DNA from: Gammaproteobacteria bacterium
GTDB lineage: Bacteria; Pseudomonadota; Gammaproteobacteria; Chromatiales; Chromatiaceae
DNA length: 8,243 bases
Direction: 5' to 3'
Assembly: GCA_024644505.1 (NCBI GenBank)
Contig: JAHEHQ010000072.1
Location: forward strand, 1,942-10,184
Shown here: piece after piece, positions 1 through 6,975 of the stretch
How the letters are laid out: every line of letters starts with the position of its first letter
Numbering within the stretch: the first letter of the stretch is position 1
The notes under the pieces: generated by a model
Seen by the model: only the letters and a program-made list of their open reading frames with translations
What the model was told of the DNA's origin: nothing
Database searches by the model: none
Translations under genes and position numbers: made by a program

Positions 1-24
1 CCCCGTCTTTCAAGGGCGAACTGA
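1..24 (+). CDS. 3' end of an upstream gene, possibly gspA (partial)
   Basis: The first eight codons are open and end in TGA at 22-24, directly against the ATG of gspB. In many gammaproteobacteria gspB follows gspA, an AAA+ ATPase that works with GspB to insert the secretin, so this is the expected neighbour. Seven residues are too few to recognise a family. Another reading frame also enters from the left edge and stops at 57-59, overlapping gspB, so the frame of the upstream gene is uncertain. The gspA identity rests on context only. Confidence 0.3.
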   Translation, partial: PRLSRAN

Positions 25-906
25 ATGTCCTATATCCTCGAGGCACTGAAAAAGTCTGAGCAGGAACGGGACCTGGGACGAATCCCAACGCTGACTGATG
101 CGCCGCCTGCGGGTGTTGTGGGGTCCGGCAGAAAAAATCTGCCTGTCATTGGTGCCCTTCTGCTGGCTGTGCTGGCAGTCCTGCTGGCGCTTTACTCGGT
201 GTTCGACGGCCAATTTCCGGAATCATCCAATCCCTTGGAAACACCTCAAGTTGCGGTAACAGGAATTAATGAGAAGGCTCCGGAAACCCCTGAGCAAAAA
301 GATTCCAGCGGTATACCGGCGCCGGTTACTCTTCCCGCAATCGATGAGTCGAAAGCGGCAGCCGAAAAGAACAAACAGCCCATACCAACACCAGCTCCGG
401 AGAAAACCGTCACTGCCGTGGCTATCCAGCCAGAGGCCATACCTGCGACAGCGCCGACGAAACAGACCATAGCCGCTGCCCCACCCAAAGAAAAGGGATC
501 ATCCACCCTGGAAACCACGGCTTCCGGCGGGATACGGAATGAACAAAAGGCCCCGCCGGAATCGGCTGCCGCGGAAATATCACCGTCACCAGAGGTTGTC
601 GTCATTCCACGTCCACCGGTAAAAAACGAAGCCTCGCATACACAGGCACCGGCAAAAGCCGTACGCAAAGCGCGCCCCGGTACGGAGCATGTCCTGCCCT
701 ACGACGTTTACCGACGCCTGCCAAAACGCAAAATCAGTGCACTGGCGTATTCAGCGGCTCCTGAGCGGCGCTTCGTCATAGTCAACTCGCAAAAATTGCG
801 GGAAAAAGAGAGTACGGAGGAAGGTCTGGTTGTGGAGGAAATACTGAATGATGGCGTCATCTTCAGCTTTCAGGGACATCGCTTCTTCAGAAAACTGATC
901 CCCTGA
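25..906 (+). CDS. gspB: Type II secretion assembly protein GspB (ExeB-like)
   Basis: This bitopic inner-membrane protein is thought to work with GspA (ExeA/ExeB in Aeromonas) in assembling the outer-membrane secretin of the type II secretion system. The N-terminus MSYILEALKKSEQERDLGRI is the family hallmark. It is followed by one membrane helix at about residues 39-60 and a long low-complexity Pro/Ala/Glu-rich periplasmic linker at about 61-220. A compact C-terminal domain at about 222-293 begins LPYDVYRRLPKR and contains AYSAAPERRFVIVNS, typical of the T2SSB domain. The start is supported by AAGGG at 12-16, eight bases before the ATG. The length of 293 residues is within the family's range and the variable linker accounts for the size. 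No other gsp gene is visible in the window. The gene converges on the mmd operon. Confidence 0.87.
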   Translation: MSYILEALKKSEQERDLGRIPTLTDAPPAGVVGSGRKNLPVIGALLLAVLAVLLALYSVFDGQFPESSNPLETPQVAVTGINEKAPETPEQKDSSGIPAPVTLPAIDESKAAAEKNKQPIPTPAPEKTVTAVAIQPEAIPATAPTKQTIAAAPPKEKGSSTLETTASGGIRNEQKAPPESAAAEISPSPEVVVIPRPPVKNEASHTQAPAKAVRKARPGTEHVLPYDVYRRLPKRKISALAYSAAPERRFVIVNSQKLREKESTEEGLVVEEILNDGVIFSFQGHRFFRKLIP

Positions 907-936
907 CATCCCTATTCAAACGCTGTGCTGTCCGAT

Positions 937-971
937 AAAAAAGTCTCTTGTCCCTCAGGGAGAAGGACAGG
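937..971 (-). terminator. Rho-independent terminator of the mmd operon
   Basis: Read on the minus strand, CCTGTCC (971-965) pairs with GGACAAG (953-947), giving seven pairs including one G-U, with an 11-base loop. Four bases later comes a run of six T (942-937). It starts 28 bases after the mmdB stop codon, where an operon-ending terminator is expected. The plus-strand orientation has no T run, so it should not serve gspB efficiently. Confidence 0.6.
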
Positions 972-998
972 ATGAATCGAGCATGGTGCCGATCGGCA

Positions 999-2558
999 TC
1001 AGGCAAGTTTTGAAAGCAAAACACCGGCAGCGACCGCCGAACCGATAACCCCCGCGACATTGGGTCCCATGGCATGCATCAGCAGAAAGTTCTGGGGATC
1101 CTCCTCCAGCCCCATCCTGTGCACCACCCGCGCCGCCATGGGTACGGCCGAGACCCCTGCGGCCCCGATCATGGGATTGATGGGTTCGCGGCTCAACCAG
1201 TTCATCAACTTTCCAAACAACACGCCGGCAGCAGTGGCAACGGCGAAAGCCAGGATGCCGAGCACGAAGATCTTGATGGTATCCAGGGTCAGAAAGTTGG
1301 CGGCCGAAGTCTTTGCCCCGACCGTCACACCCAGAAGAATGGTGACGATATCGATCAAGGCACCCTGTGCGGTCTTGGCGAGGCGTTTCGTGACCAGGGA
1401 TTCACGAAGCAGATTACCGAAAAAAAGCATACCCAGCAGCGGGATGCCGCCGGGGCAGAGAAAAGCGGTTAAAAGGAAGCCGACAATCGGAAACATAATC
1501 TTGATGCGTTGATTTACGGGCTTGCCGTGGGTCATTCGAATCAGGCGTTCCTTTTTCGTCGTCAACAGACGAATGATGGGCGGCTGGATAATCGGTACCA
1601 TCGCCATGTAGGAATAGGCCGCGAGTGCCACGGCCCCCAGCAGATGGGGTGCGAGCTGGGAAGCGGTGAATATCGCCGTTGGCCCATCGGCACCCCCGAT
1701 GATGCCGATTGCACCGGCCTCCTGTGCGGAAAATCCCAGAGACATGGCACCCAGCAGACTGCCGAAGATACCGAACTGGGCGGCAGCCCCCAGCATCAGT
1801 GTCCGGGGATTGGACAACAGGGGACCGAAGTCCGTGAGCGCACCGATACCGAGAAAAATCAGGGGCGGGAAGAAACCTGCCAGACCGACACCGGCAAACA
1901 GCCACCAGAAGATGCTGGCATTGTGAACATCCTGCTTTGCCAGACTCCAGATCTCGGGATAGCGTGCCTCCTCGTTCAGTTCATGGACAAAAAGTTTTCT
2001 CCCCTGCCCGTAACTGACAATGGAGTCGGCCTGTACCTCGCCACGGCCATCCAGCACGCTGTGGGTGTTGACCATGATGGCCTTGCCCTGCTCGACCAGG
2101 TCATAGCCCCGCAGATGGGATTCGATGTGCTCAATCCGGGAAAACCGAATGGCATCGGAGCCTGCTATGAGTCGCATCAGTTTTTCGTGGTTCCAGCTGC
2201 CTGTCCCCGGTGCGGCCCCATGCATATCCTTGTCACGGGCAGGCCCCAGCCTGCTCCAGGCATCTTCCAATGTATAACCCTTGCCGTCGATGAAGACCTT
2301 TTCGATCTCCACGGCATAATAAGCGATGTCATGCTCGCTCACGGGCCCGTCGTAGACGCTGACCGAGAGCTTGCTCGTATCGTAGGGGATGTTCCCGATC
2401 AGGATCCCGAATCCGATGGGGACTAACAGGAGAGGTTCGAACTGTTTTTTGACGGCGAGAAATATGAACAACAGTCCGATGAGAATCATTACGGCATTGG
2501 TCCAGTGAAACTGGCCAAAGCCGGAATCCATCAAGTAGTTTGTCAGGGTCTCAAGCAT
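999..2558 (-). CDS. mmdB: Sodium ion-translocating decarboxylase beta subunit (MmdB/OadB family)
   Basis: This polytopic membrane subunit decarboxylates carboxybiotin carried by MmdC and couples this to Na+ export. Family signatures are clear: KKQFEPLLLVPIGFG (about 37-51), IGALTDFGPLLSNPRTLMLG (238-257), GIIGGADGPTAI (285-296), YSYMAMVPIIQPPI (315-328), AAGVSAVPMAARV (466-478) and HAMGPNVAGVIGSA (495-508). Asp291 in GGADGPT corresponds to Asp203 of Klebsiella OadB, a residue known to be essential in the Na+ path. The protein has 519 residues against about 430 in Klebsiella. The extra length is a hydrophilic segment between the second and third conserved hydrophobic blocks (about 63-214). The start is chosen because MLETLTNYLMDSGF aligns with the family N-terminus, although no good Shine-Dalgarno precedes it. 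It is last in the operon. MmdB is preferred over OadB because of its partners, but sequence motifs alone cannot separate the two. Confidence 0.9.
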   Translation of the reverse strand: MLETLTNYLMDSGFGQFHWTNAVMILIGLLFIFLAVKKQFEPLLLVPIGFGILIGNIPYDTSKLSVSVYDGPVSEHDIAYYAVEIEKVFIDGKGYTLEDAWSRLGPARDKDMHGAAPGTGSWNHEKLMRLIAGSDAIRFSRIEHIESHLRGYDLVEQGKAIMVNTHSVLDGRGEVQADSIVSYGQGRKLFVHELNEEARYPEIWSLAKQDVHNASIFWWLFAGVGLAGFFPPLIFLGIGALTDFGPLLSNPRTLMLGAAAQFGIFGSLLGAMSLGFSAQEAGAIGIIGGADGPTAIFTASQLAPHLLGAVALAAYSYMAMVPIIQPPIIRLLTTKKERLIRMTHGKPVNQRIKIMFPIVGFLLTAFLCPGGIPLLGMLFFGNLLRESLVTKRLAKTAQGALIDIVTILLGVTVGAKTSAANFLTLDTIKIFVLGILAFAVATAAGVLFGKLMNWLSREPINPMIGAAGVSAVPMAARVVHRMGLEEDPQNFLLMHAMGPNVAGVIGSAVAAGVLLSKLA

Positions 2559-2689
2559 TATTCAGATCGATATCGAAATTGATTGGAATTTAAGTCAGGG
2601 AATCCCGAATATGTTTTTGGTCAAAGAGGTTCTTGCTGATCTGCGAAGGGTGTCTGGCAAAGAACACCCGTGTGGGAACAGCCTGATCT
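2559..2689 (-). promoter_or_regulatory. mmdC-mmdB intercistronic region with a hairpin
   Basis: This is the longest gap inside the operon; the other two are 57 and 20 bases. A perfect 6-bp inverted repeat, GGGTGT at 2648-2653 and ACACCC at 2664-2669 with a 10-base loop, can form a hairpin on the mRNA. A competing ACAC-CC-GTGT stem overlaps its right arm. No T run follows on the minus strand, so it is not a standard terminator. Just before the mmdB ATG lies a 10-bp palindrome, TCGATATCGA (2567-2576), and no Shine-Dalgarno is evident. The region might set the level of the membrane subunit relative to the soluble ones, by RNA processing or translation control. That role is inferred. Confidence 0.4.
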
Positions 2690-3091
2690 CTACTCCAGTT
2701 CGATGATTTTCTGTCCGGCTGCAACGGCATCGCCCTGAGCGACCAGCACAGACTTGACCACCGCATCGCCGGGGCTCTTGATGGGGGTCTCCATTTTCAT
2801 CGCTTCCAGGATCAGGAGCACATCGTTCGCCTTCACAGCCTGTCCCGGTTTGACCTCCACCTTGAATACGCTACCGGCGAGCGGACTCACGATGTTCTTG
2901 CCGTCTCCCCCGACAGACACCCTGGGGGTCACCCGCCTTTCCGGTGTGACCGGGGCAGGTGTTGCCGGCAGGTTCCTGTGCACGGAGGGGGACGGGGAAG
3001 GCGGCTCGATGGTCGGTTTCTGGGGACTGTCATCGATGACTTCAACATCGACCTCGTATTGGATACCTTGTACGGTTATCAGCAGCTTCAT
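2690..3091 (-). CDS. mmdC: Biotin carboxyl carrier subunit (MmdC-like)
   Basis: This small biotinylated protein shuttles the carboxyl group from the MmdA active site to MmdB. A short N-terminal beta segment (MKLLITVQGIQYEVDVEVID, residues 1-20) is followed by a Pro/Ser-rich flexible linker (about 22-60). A biotinyl/lipoyl-attachment domain spans about 65-133, with EAMKMETPI at 96-104. Lys99 is the predicted biotinylation site within the canonical MKM. At 133 residues it is a stand-alone carrier, as in methylmalonyl-CoA decarboxylase and glutaconyl-CoA decarboxylase. In classical oxaloacetate decarboxylase this domain is instead fused to the alpha subunit. The ATG lies 20 bases after the mmdD stop. 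Only AAGG two bases from the ATG and a more distant GAGG are seen, so translational coupling to mmdD is plausible. A BirA-type ligase would have to attach biotin and is not in the window. Confidence 0.9.
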   Translation of the reverse strand: MKLLITVQGIQYEVDVEVIDDSPQKPTIEPPSPSPSVHRNLPATPAPVTPERRVTPRVSVGGDGKNIVSPLAGSVFKVEVKPGQAVKANDVLLILEAMKMETPIKSPGDAVVKSVLVAQGDAVAAGQKIIELE

Positions 3092-3111
3092 GACCTTGAT
3101 GTAAACCTCAT

Positions 3112-3459
3112 TCAGTAGTTCTTTAATTTGTGCGACATGTGGAGCTCCGAACGAGCCTGCTGGACCCAGGAGTGATCACGTCTTGATTCCTCACCGATAA
3201 AACCTACACGGTAAACGCGCACACGGGCACCCACGGCAGCCGTCGCCGCGGCTGTCAGGATGGCGATCAAATGGCTGTCAATCTGTTTTTCAGGAGGTGC
3301 AGGTGCTTCCTCTCCCACCTCTGCTTCGCTTTCAACCGTCTTGGGTGTCTCCTTATCACCCAAAAAACGAAACATCAGCATTATTGCGGTCAGAATCAAA
3401 GAAAGGGCGGCGAAGACCACGACCATACCCACCGCCATCAGTACCAGGCCCTCACTCAT
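3112..3459 (-). CDS. mmdD: Sodium pump decarboxylase small membrane subunit (OadG/MmdD family)
   Basis: This is the small membrane-anchored subunit that, in this enzyme class, joins the carboxyltransferase to the membrane pump and stabilises the complex. The first 34 residues form one hydrophobic helix (MSEGLVLMAVGMVVVFAALS onward), typical of OadG/MmdD. An acidic Pro-rich linker (about 35-58) and a C-terminal part with a small helix, SHLIAILTAAATAAVG (62-77), then Trp98 near the end, follow. I place the start at the ATG at 3459 (115 residues). The in-frame TTG at 3468 would lie directly against the GAGAG ribosome-binding motif, while the ATG is nine bases from it. The family diverges rapidly, so the assignment rests on architecture and position between mmdA and mmdC. 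Whether it is called MmdD or OadG follows from the partner subunits. Confidence 0.8.
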   Translation of the reverse strand: MSEGLVLMAVGMVVVFAALSLILTAIMLMFRFLGDKETPKTVESEAEVGEEAPAPPEKQIDSHLIAILTAAATAAVGARVRVYRVGFIGEESRRDHSWVQQARSELHMSHKLKNY

Positions 3460-3516
3460 GGCAACCAACTCTCGACAAGGTTTCGTGACCTCTTGTGAAA
3501 AGCAGAATTTCGAAAA

Positions 3517-5121
3517 TCAAAGGGGTATCAGTCCGTGTTTCTTTTCCGGGCGAAGCTCCCGCTTGGTGGTCAAGGACTCCAGGGCCATGGCCAGATAGCG
3601 TCTCGTCTCTGCCGGTTCGATTATATCGTCGACCATGCTGCGGCTGGCCGCCATGTAAGGCGTGGAGAAGGTTTCCCGGTAACTTTCTATCAGTTCACTT
3701 CTCCTGGCCTCTTTGTCCTCCGCCGCTTCGATCTCTTTCCGAAACACAATGCCTGCGGCACCTTCCGCACCCATGACCGCGATCTCGGCAGTGGGCCAGG
3801 CCGCCACCCGGTCTGTACCCAGGTCCTTGCCGCACATCGCGAGATACGCCCCACCATAGGCCTTGCGACAAACGATCGTGATCTTCGGTACCGTGGCCGA
3901 GGAATAGGCGAAAAGCATCTTCGCCCCGTGTCTGATGATACCGCCATATTCCTGCTCGATGCCGGGCATGAACCCGGGCACGTCCACCAGCGTCACCAGC
4001 GGTATGTTGAAGGCATTACAGAAGCGGACGAAGCGGGAAGCCTTATCCGAGGAATTGATGTCCAGCACGCCCGCATTGTGGAGGGGGTTGTTGGCCACGA
4101 TGCCCACCGGCCGGCCGACGATGCGCGCGAACCCCACGATCATATTGGGTGCGAAACTACTCTGGACTTCCAGAAAATCCTCGTGATCCACCACACCCTT
4201 GATGATATCGTGCATGTCATAGCCGGCCCGGGAATTTTCAGGGATGATCTCGTTCAGGCGTTCATTGAGGTGGATCGTGCTCTTGTAAGGATACACGGGG
4301 GGATCCGCCATGTTATTGGACGGAAGGAACGAGAGCAGTTTCTTGCATATTTGCACCGCGTGGTTGTCATCGTCTGCAATAAAGTGGACCACGCCGGAGT
4401 AACCCATCTGTGCCTGCGGCCCACCCAAAGCCTCGGCGGTTACCTCCTCACCCGTCACCTGGCGGATCACGCTGGGCCCCGTAATGAACATCTGGGCATG
4501 ACGGGTCTGTATGATGAAATCGGTCAGCGCCGGGCTGTAGGCGGCACCGCCGGCACAGGGTCCACAGATAAGGGAGATCTGCGGCACCACACCGGACAGG
4601 TTCACGTTGTTGAAGAAAACCCGGCCGTAACCCGCAAGACTGTCGATACCCTCCTGTATACGTGCGCCTCCCGAGTCGTTGACGAAGATGAAGGGGCTGC
4701 CGGTTTTGAGCGAGTCCTTCATCATCTTGACGATCTTATCACAGTGGATCTCGCCGGCCGCCCCGCCTGCCACGGTGAAATCCTGGCTGGCGACGTGCAC
4801 CAGCCTTCCCTCGATGGCTCCGCATCCGGTAACGACACCATCCGTGGGGAGGTCTTTGTCCTGCATGCCGAAATGGGTGCATCGGTGCTTGGCGTAGGCG
4901 TACTGCTCCTGAAAGCTGCCCAGATCCAGCAACAGTGCAACACGCTCTCTTGCGCTGAGCTTACCCTTATCGTGCTGGGCCTTGATACGCTTGACCCCAC
5001 CCCCCATTGCAAGCTCCCCGCGGCGCTTGTTGAGTTCTTCGATCCGCTCGTCCATCGTCCGGTTGGAATGCCCTGTCTTTTTCGGCGCCGGTTTGTTATC
5101 GGGGGTTGATGTCATAACCAT
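3517..5121 (-). CDS. mmdA: Methylmalonyl-CoA decarboxylase alpha subunit (carboxyltransferase)
   Basis: This biotin-dependent acyl-CoA carboxyltransferase is predicted to transfer the carboxyl group from (methyl)malonyl-CoA to biotin on MmdC. It has two crotonase-fold halves. The N half holds NDSGGARIQEG (148-158) and CGPCAGGAAYSPALTDF (186-202). The C half holds VDVPGFMPGIEQEYGG (379-394), KAYGGAYLAM (420-429) and WPTAEIAVMG (442-451). The glycine-rich turns at 151-152, 191-192 and 423-424 are the oxyanion-hole type positions of the family. The 534 residues are slightly long because of a charged N-terminal tail of about 20 residues. The first ATG is supported by AGGA five bases upstream. Propionyl-CoA carboxylase beta subunits are close relatives. 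The downstream pump and carrier genes, and the absence of a biotin carboxylase gene, favour the decarboxylase role. It leads the operon, in the same A-D-C-B order known from Veillonella. Confidence 0.88.
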   Translation of the reverse strand: MVMTSTPDNKPAPKKTGHSNRTMDERIEELNKRRGELAMGGGVKRIKAQHDKGKLSARERVALLLDLGSFQEQYAYAKHRCTHFGMQDKDLPTDGVVTGCGAIEGRLVHVASQDFTVAGGAAGEIHCDKIVKMMKDSLKTGSPFIFVNDSGGARIQEGIDSLAGYGRVFFNNVNLSGVVPQISLICGPCAGGAAYSPALTDFIIQTRHAQMFITGPSVIRQVTGEEVTAEALGGPQAQMGYSGVVHFIADDDNHAVQICKKLLSFLPSNNMADPPVYPYKSTIHLNERLNEIIPENSRAGYDMHDIIKGVVDHEDFLEVQSSFAPNMIVGFARIVGRPVGIVANNPLHNAGVLDINSSDKASRFVRFCNAFNIPLVTLVDVPGFMPGIEQEYGGIIRHGAKMLFAYSSATVPKITIVCRKAYGGAYLAMCGKDLGTDRVAAWPTAEIAVMGAEGAAGIVFRKEIEAAEDKEARRSELIESYRETFSTPYMAASRSMVDDIIEPAETRRYLAMALESLTTKRELRPEKKHGLIPL

Positions 5122-5421
5122 GGTTATCCTGGGCGTGGATCAATAGATACGGGTTTGCTTTAGGCCTGGAATGAGCATAACGGTCTTTGGCATGAGAGCC
5201 GAATTGTCTTTTGCTGCCTCAATATTCGGATTGACAACTTTATACTAAATTTATTGGATAGGGGTATTACTTTTTTTATGGCCTGCGCAGGCGAGGATTG
5301 AACCGGCAATCCTTTTGCCATTCCTGAGGCAATCAGCAGCCAGGCAGATAAAATACCATCCCCGGTCACAGGAATTCGGTGCAGCACACCACGCCGTTGC
5401 CCGGGGGAGCCCCAGAAAACT
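5122..5421. other. Non-coding gap between the CorC-like gene and mmdA
   Basis: No convincing gene is seen in these 300 bases. The half nearer mmdA (about 5215-5280) is AT-rich and should hold the operon promoter. On the minus strand it contains a TATAAA-like sequence near 5242, but without a good -35, so no start is assigned. On the plus strand a perfect TTGACA lies at 5231-5236, with only a poor -10 (TTGGAT) 17 bases on. The other half carries the inverted-repeat cluster at 5281-5332 and, after the CorC-like stop codon, a GC-rich GGGGCTCCCC (5407-5416) without a T run. No clear terminator was found for the CorC-like gene. Confidence 0.5.
5281..5332. repeat. Cluster of three adjacent inverted repeats
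   Basis: Three short dyads follow each other. GCCTGCGCAGGC (5281-5292) is a perfect 12-bp palindrome. GGATTG (5295-5300) pairs with CAATCC (5307-5312) around AACCGG. TTGCC (5315-5319) pairs with GGCAA (5328-5332). On the plus strand the second stem is followed by TTTT, giving a weak terminator shape. On the minus strand no T run follows. Function is unknown; possibilities are protein binding sites, an RNA processing element at the 3' end of the CorC-like transcript, or a short plus-strand RNA. Confidence 0.45.
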
Positions 5422-6975
5422 TCAGGAACCGGTCTTTTTCTTCAATTCTACCGGTTCGTTCGCCATATCGGATCCCGTCTTATCGGCCTTGTCCGCAGCC
5501 TCCCCCTCCGGCTGATTTTTCGCTTCCTTGAGGATCTTTTCAGACGACCACCTTACCGCCGAACGGTTGGACCTGTCTTCCTCGATATGCACATCCGCGT
5601 CACCCTCTTCCTCCGGCTCCTCTGACACTTGGTATTCAAAGAGCACCTTGGTTATCCGGTGGTTGTCCATTTCCAATACTTTCAGATAGGCCCCCTCGAG
5701 CGGGACCACGTCGCCGGCCTGCGCAACCCGGCCGAGACGATGGTTAATGAGCCCTCCCAAAGTCACATAATCGCCGGTCGGGAAGGGATAATTCAGCTTC
5801 GGCTCCAGCTCCGTTACCCGAACCCCACCATTGATGATGAAGCGCTGTTTGTCCTCCATCTTGATGTGGCGGTGCCTGGGGCTGAACTCATCCTCGTAGT
5901 CACCCACGATCTCCTCAAGGATATCCTCCAGGGTTATCATGCCCTCGGTTCCGCCATATTCGTCGAGTACGATGGCGATCTGCCGGCGGTTGCTCGTGAA
6001 ATCTTTCAGCAGCAGGCTCAAGCGCATGGTATCCGGAACGAAATAGGCCGGCATCATGACCTCTTTCACCGGAAGGCTGGTGAGTTCGACGCTGGATTCT
6101 TGGCTCTCCACAGAAGCCAGTCTGTTGAGCAGCGTCTTCATGGATACGACGCCGATGATGTTGTCGAGCGATGTTTCGTAGACCGGGTAGCGTTCGCGCA
6201 ACTCCTCCTTGAAGATGCTGAGCACGTCGGCCACGGTGGCATTGTGCTCCACGGCCTCCACCTCGGTACGCGGCACCATCGCATCCCTGGCCGTGTGTTC
6301 GTCCAGGTCGAAGACCCCCCGCAGCATCATGGTCAGCTGGGGGTCCATAACCCCCTCCTGTTCACTGGCGCTGAGCACGGTGCGAATCTCATCCCCGGTC
6401 ATGGAGAAATGGCCCTCGCCGTGACCCGCCAGGTCACGCTGCCCGAACAGCCAAAGCAGGCCATTGGAGGCATGATTCATGACCCAGATAAGCGGTTTCA
6501 TGGCGGCATGCATCCAATTGATGATCCTGGCCACCGCAAGGCTCATGGCCTCCGCCTTGTGAAAAGCCAGCACCTTGGGTGCAAGCTCCCCCGCCACCAC
6601 GTGCAGGAAAGAGATGATGATGAAGGCCACCACATAGGAGAAGGTGTGGGCCCAGCCAATAATTTTATCGCTGTCGCCTGCCAGCGCGAACATCGCTTCG
6701 ATCCCGGGGTCCATTATCTGGGTGAGGGTAACCATGCCAATGGCACCCAGGGCAAGAGAGACCAGCGTGATACCGATCTGGGTAACCGAATAGAACCTTT
6801 CGGGTTCGTTGTGGAGTACCTGAACGATCTTGGCGGATTTATTGCCGGTGCTGGCGAGTTGTTTGATCCTGCTGCGCCGAGCCGAAGTCAGGGCGATTTC
6901 AGATCCAACGAAAAAGGCGTTGCCTATAACCAAAAACAGGATGAGGAACAGCTTGCCAATAATTACCCAGTCCAT
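5422..6975 (-). CDS. CorC/HlyC-family (CNNM-like) membrane protein with CBS domains
   Basis: This inner-membrane protein belongs to the family linked to Mg2+/Co2+ efflux and once called hemolysin-like; the substrate here is unproven. An N-terminal CNNM/DUF21 membrane domain (about 1-190) includes GSEIALTSARRSRI (24-37) and GELAPK (129-134). A CBS pair (about 225-360) begins at RDAMVPRTEVE (230-240) and contains DEYGGTEGMITLEDILEE (338-355). The C-terminal CorC/HlyC domain lies at about 372-447. The start is backed by GGGGGA about seven bases upstream. The family is usually about 420-450 residues. This one has 517 because of an acidic then mixed-charge tail (about 451-517) that looks disordered. 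It is separated from mmdA by 300 bases and is probably not in that operon. Confidence 0.9.
   Translation of the reverse strand: MDWVIIGKLFLILFLVIGNAFFVGSEIALTSARRSRIKQLASTGNKSAKIVQVLHNEPERFYSVTQIGITLVSLALGAIGMVTLTQIMDPGIEAMFALAGDSDKIIGWAHTFSYVVAFIIISFLHVVAGELAPKVLAFHKAEAMSLAVARIINWMHAAMKPLIWVMNHASNGLLWLFGQRDLAGHGEGHFSMTGDEIRTVLSASEQEGVMDPQLTMMLRGVFDLDEHTARDAMVPRTEVEAVEHNATVADVLSIFKEELRERYPVYETSLDNIIGVVSMKTLLNRLASVESQESSVELTSLPVKEVMMPAYFVPDTMRLSLLLKDFTSNRRQIAIVLDEYGGTEGMITLEDILEEIVGDYEDEFSPRHRHIKMEDKQRFIINGGVRVTELEPKLNYPFPTGDYVTLGGLINHRLGRVAQAGDVVPLEGAYLKVLEMDNHRITKVLFEYQVSEEPEEEGDADVHIEEDRSNRSAVRWSSEKILKEAKNQPEGEAADKADKTGSDMANEPVELKKKTGS

Noticed and set aside
1509..2426. 305-codon plus-strand open frame opposite mmdB
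   Set aside because: Antisense shadow of mmdB. Its existence over the MmdB insert made me check whether the insert was a frame error, but the mmdB frame is continuous and stays MmdB-like on both sides.
3460..3468. TTG at 3468 as an upstream start for mmdD
   Set aside because: It abuts the GAGAG ribosome-binding motif, leaving no spacing. The ATG at 3459 has a normal nine-base spacing and a family-like N-terminus.
3535..5109. 524-codon plus-strand open frame lying opposite almost all of mmdA
   Set aside because: The product is rich in His, Arg and Asp with no recognisable domain. It is the complement of a well-conserved gene and is open only because of that gene's codon use.
5278..5312. tRNA-like 3' end (GGTTCAATCC followed by a CCA on the minus strand), possibly an attachment-site remnant
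   Set aside because: The T stem has a mismatch, the distance to CCA is one base too long, and there are no D or anticodon arms and no integrase nearby.
5160..5387. 75-codon minus-strand frame between the CorC-like gene and mmdA
   Set aside because: No domain, mixed composition, and it covers the inverted repeats and AT-rich promoter zone.
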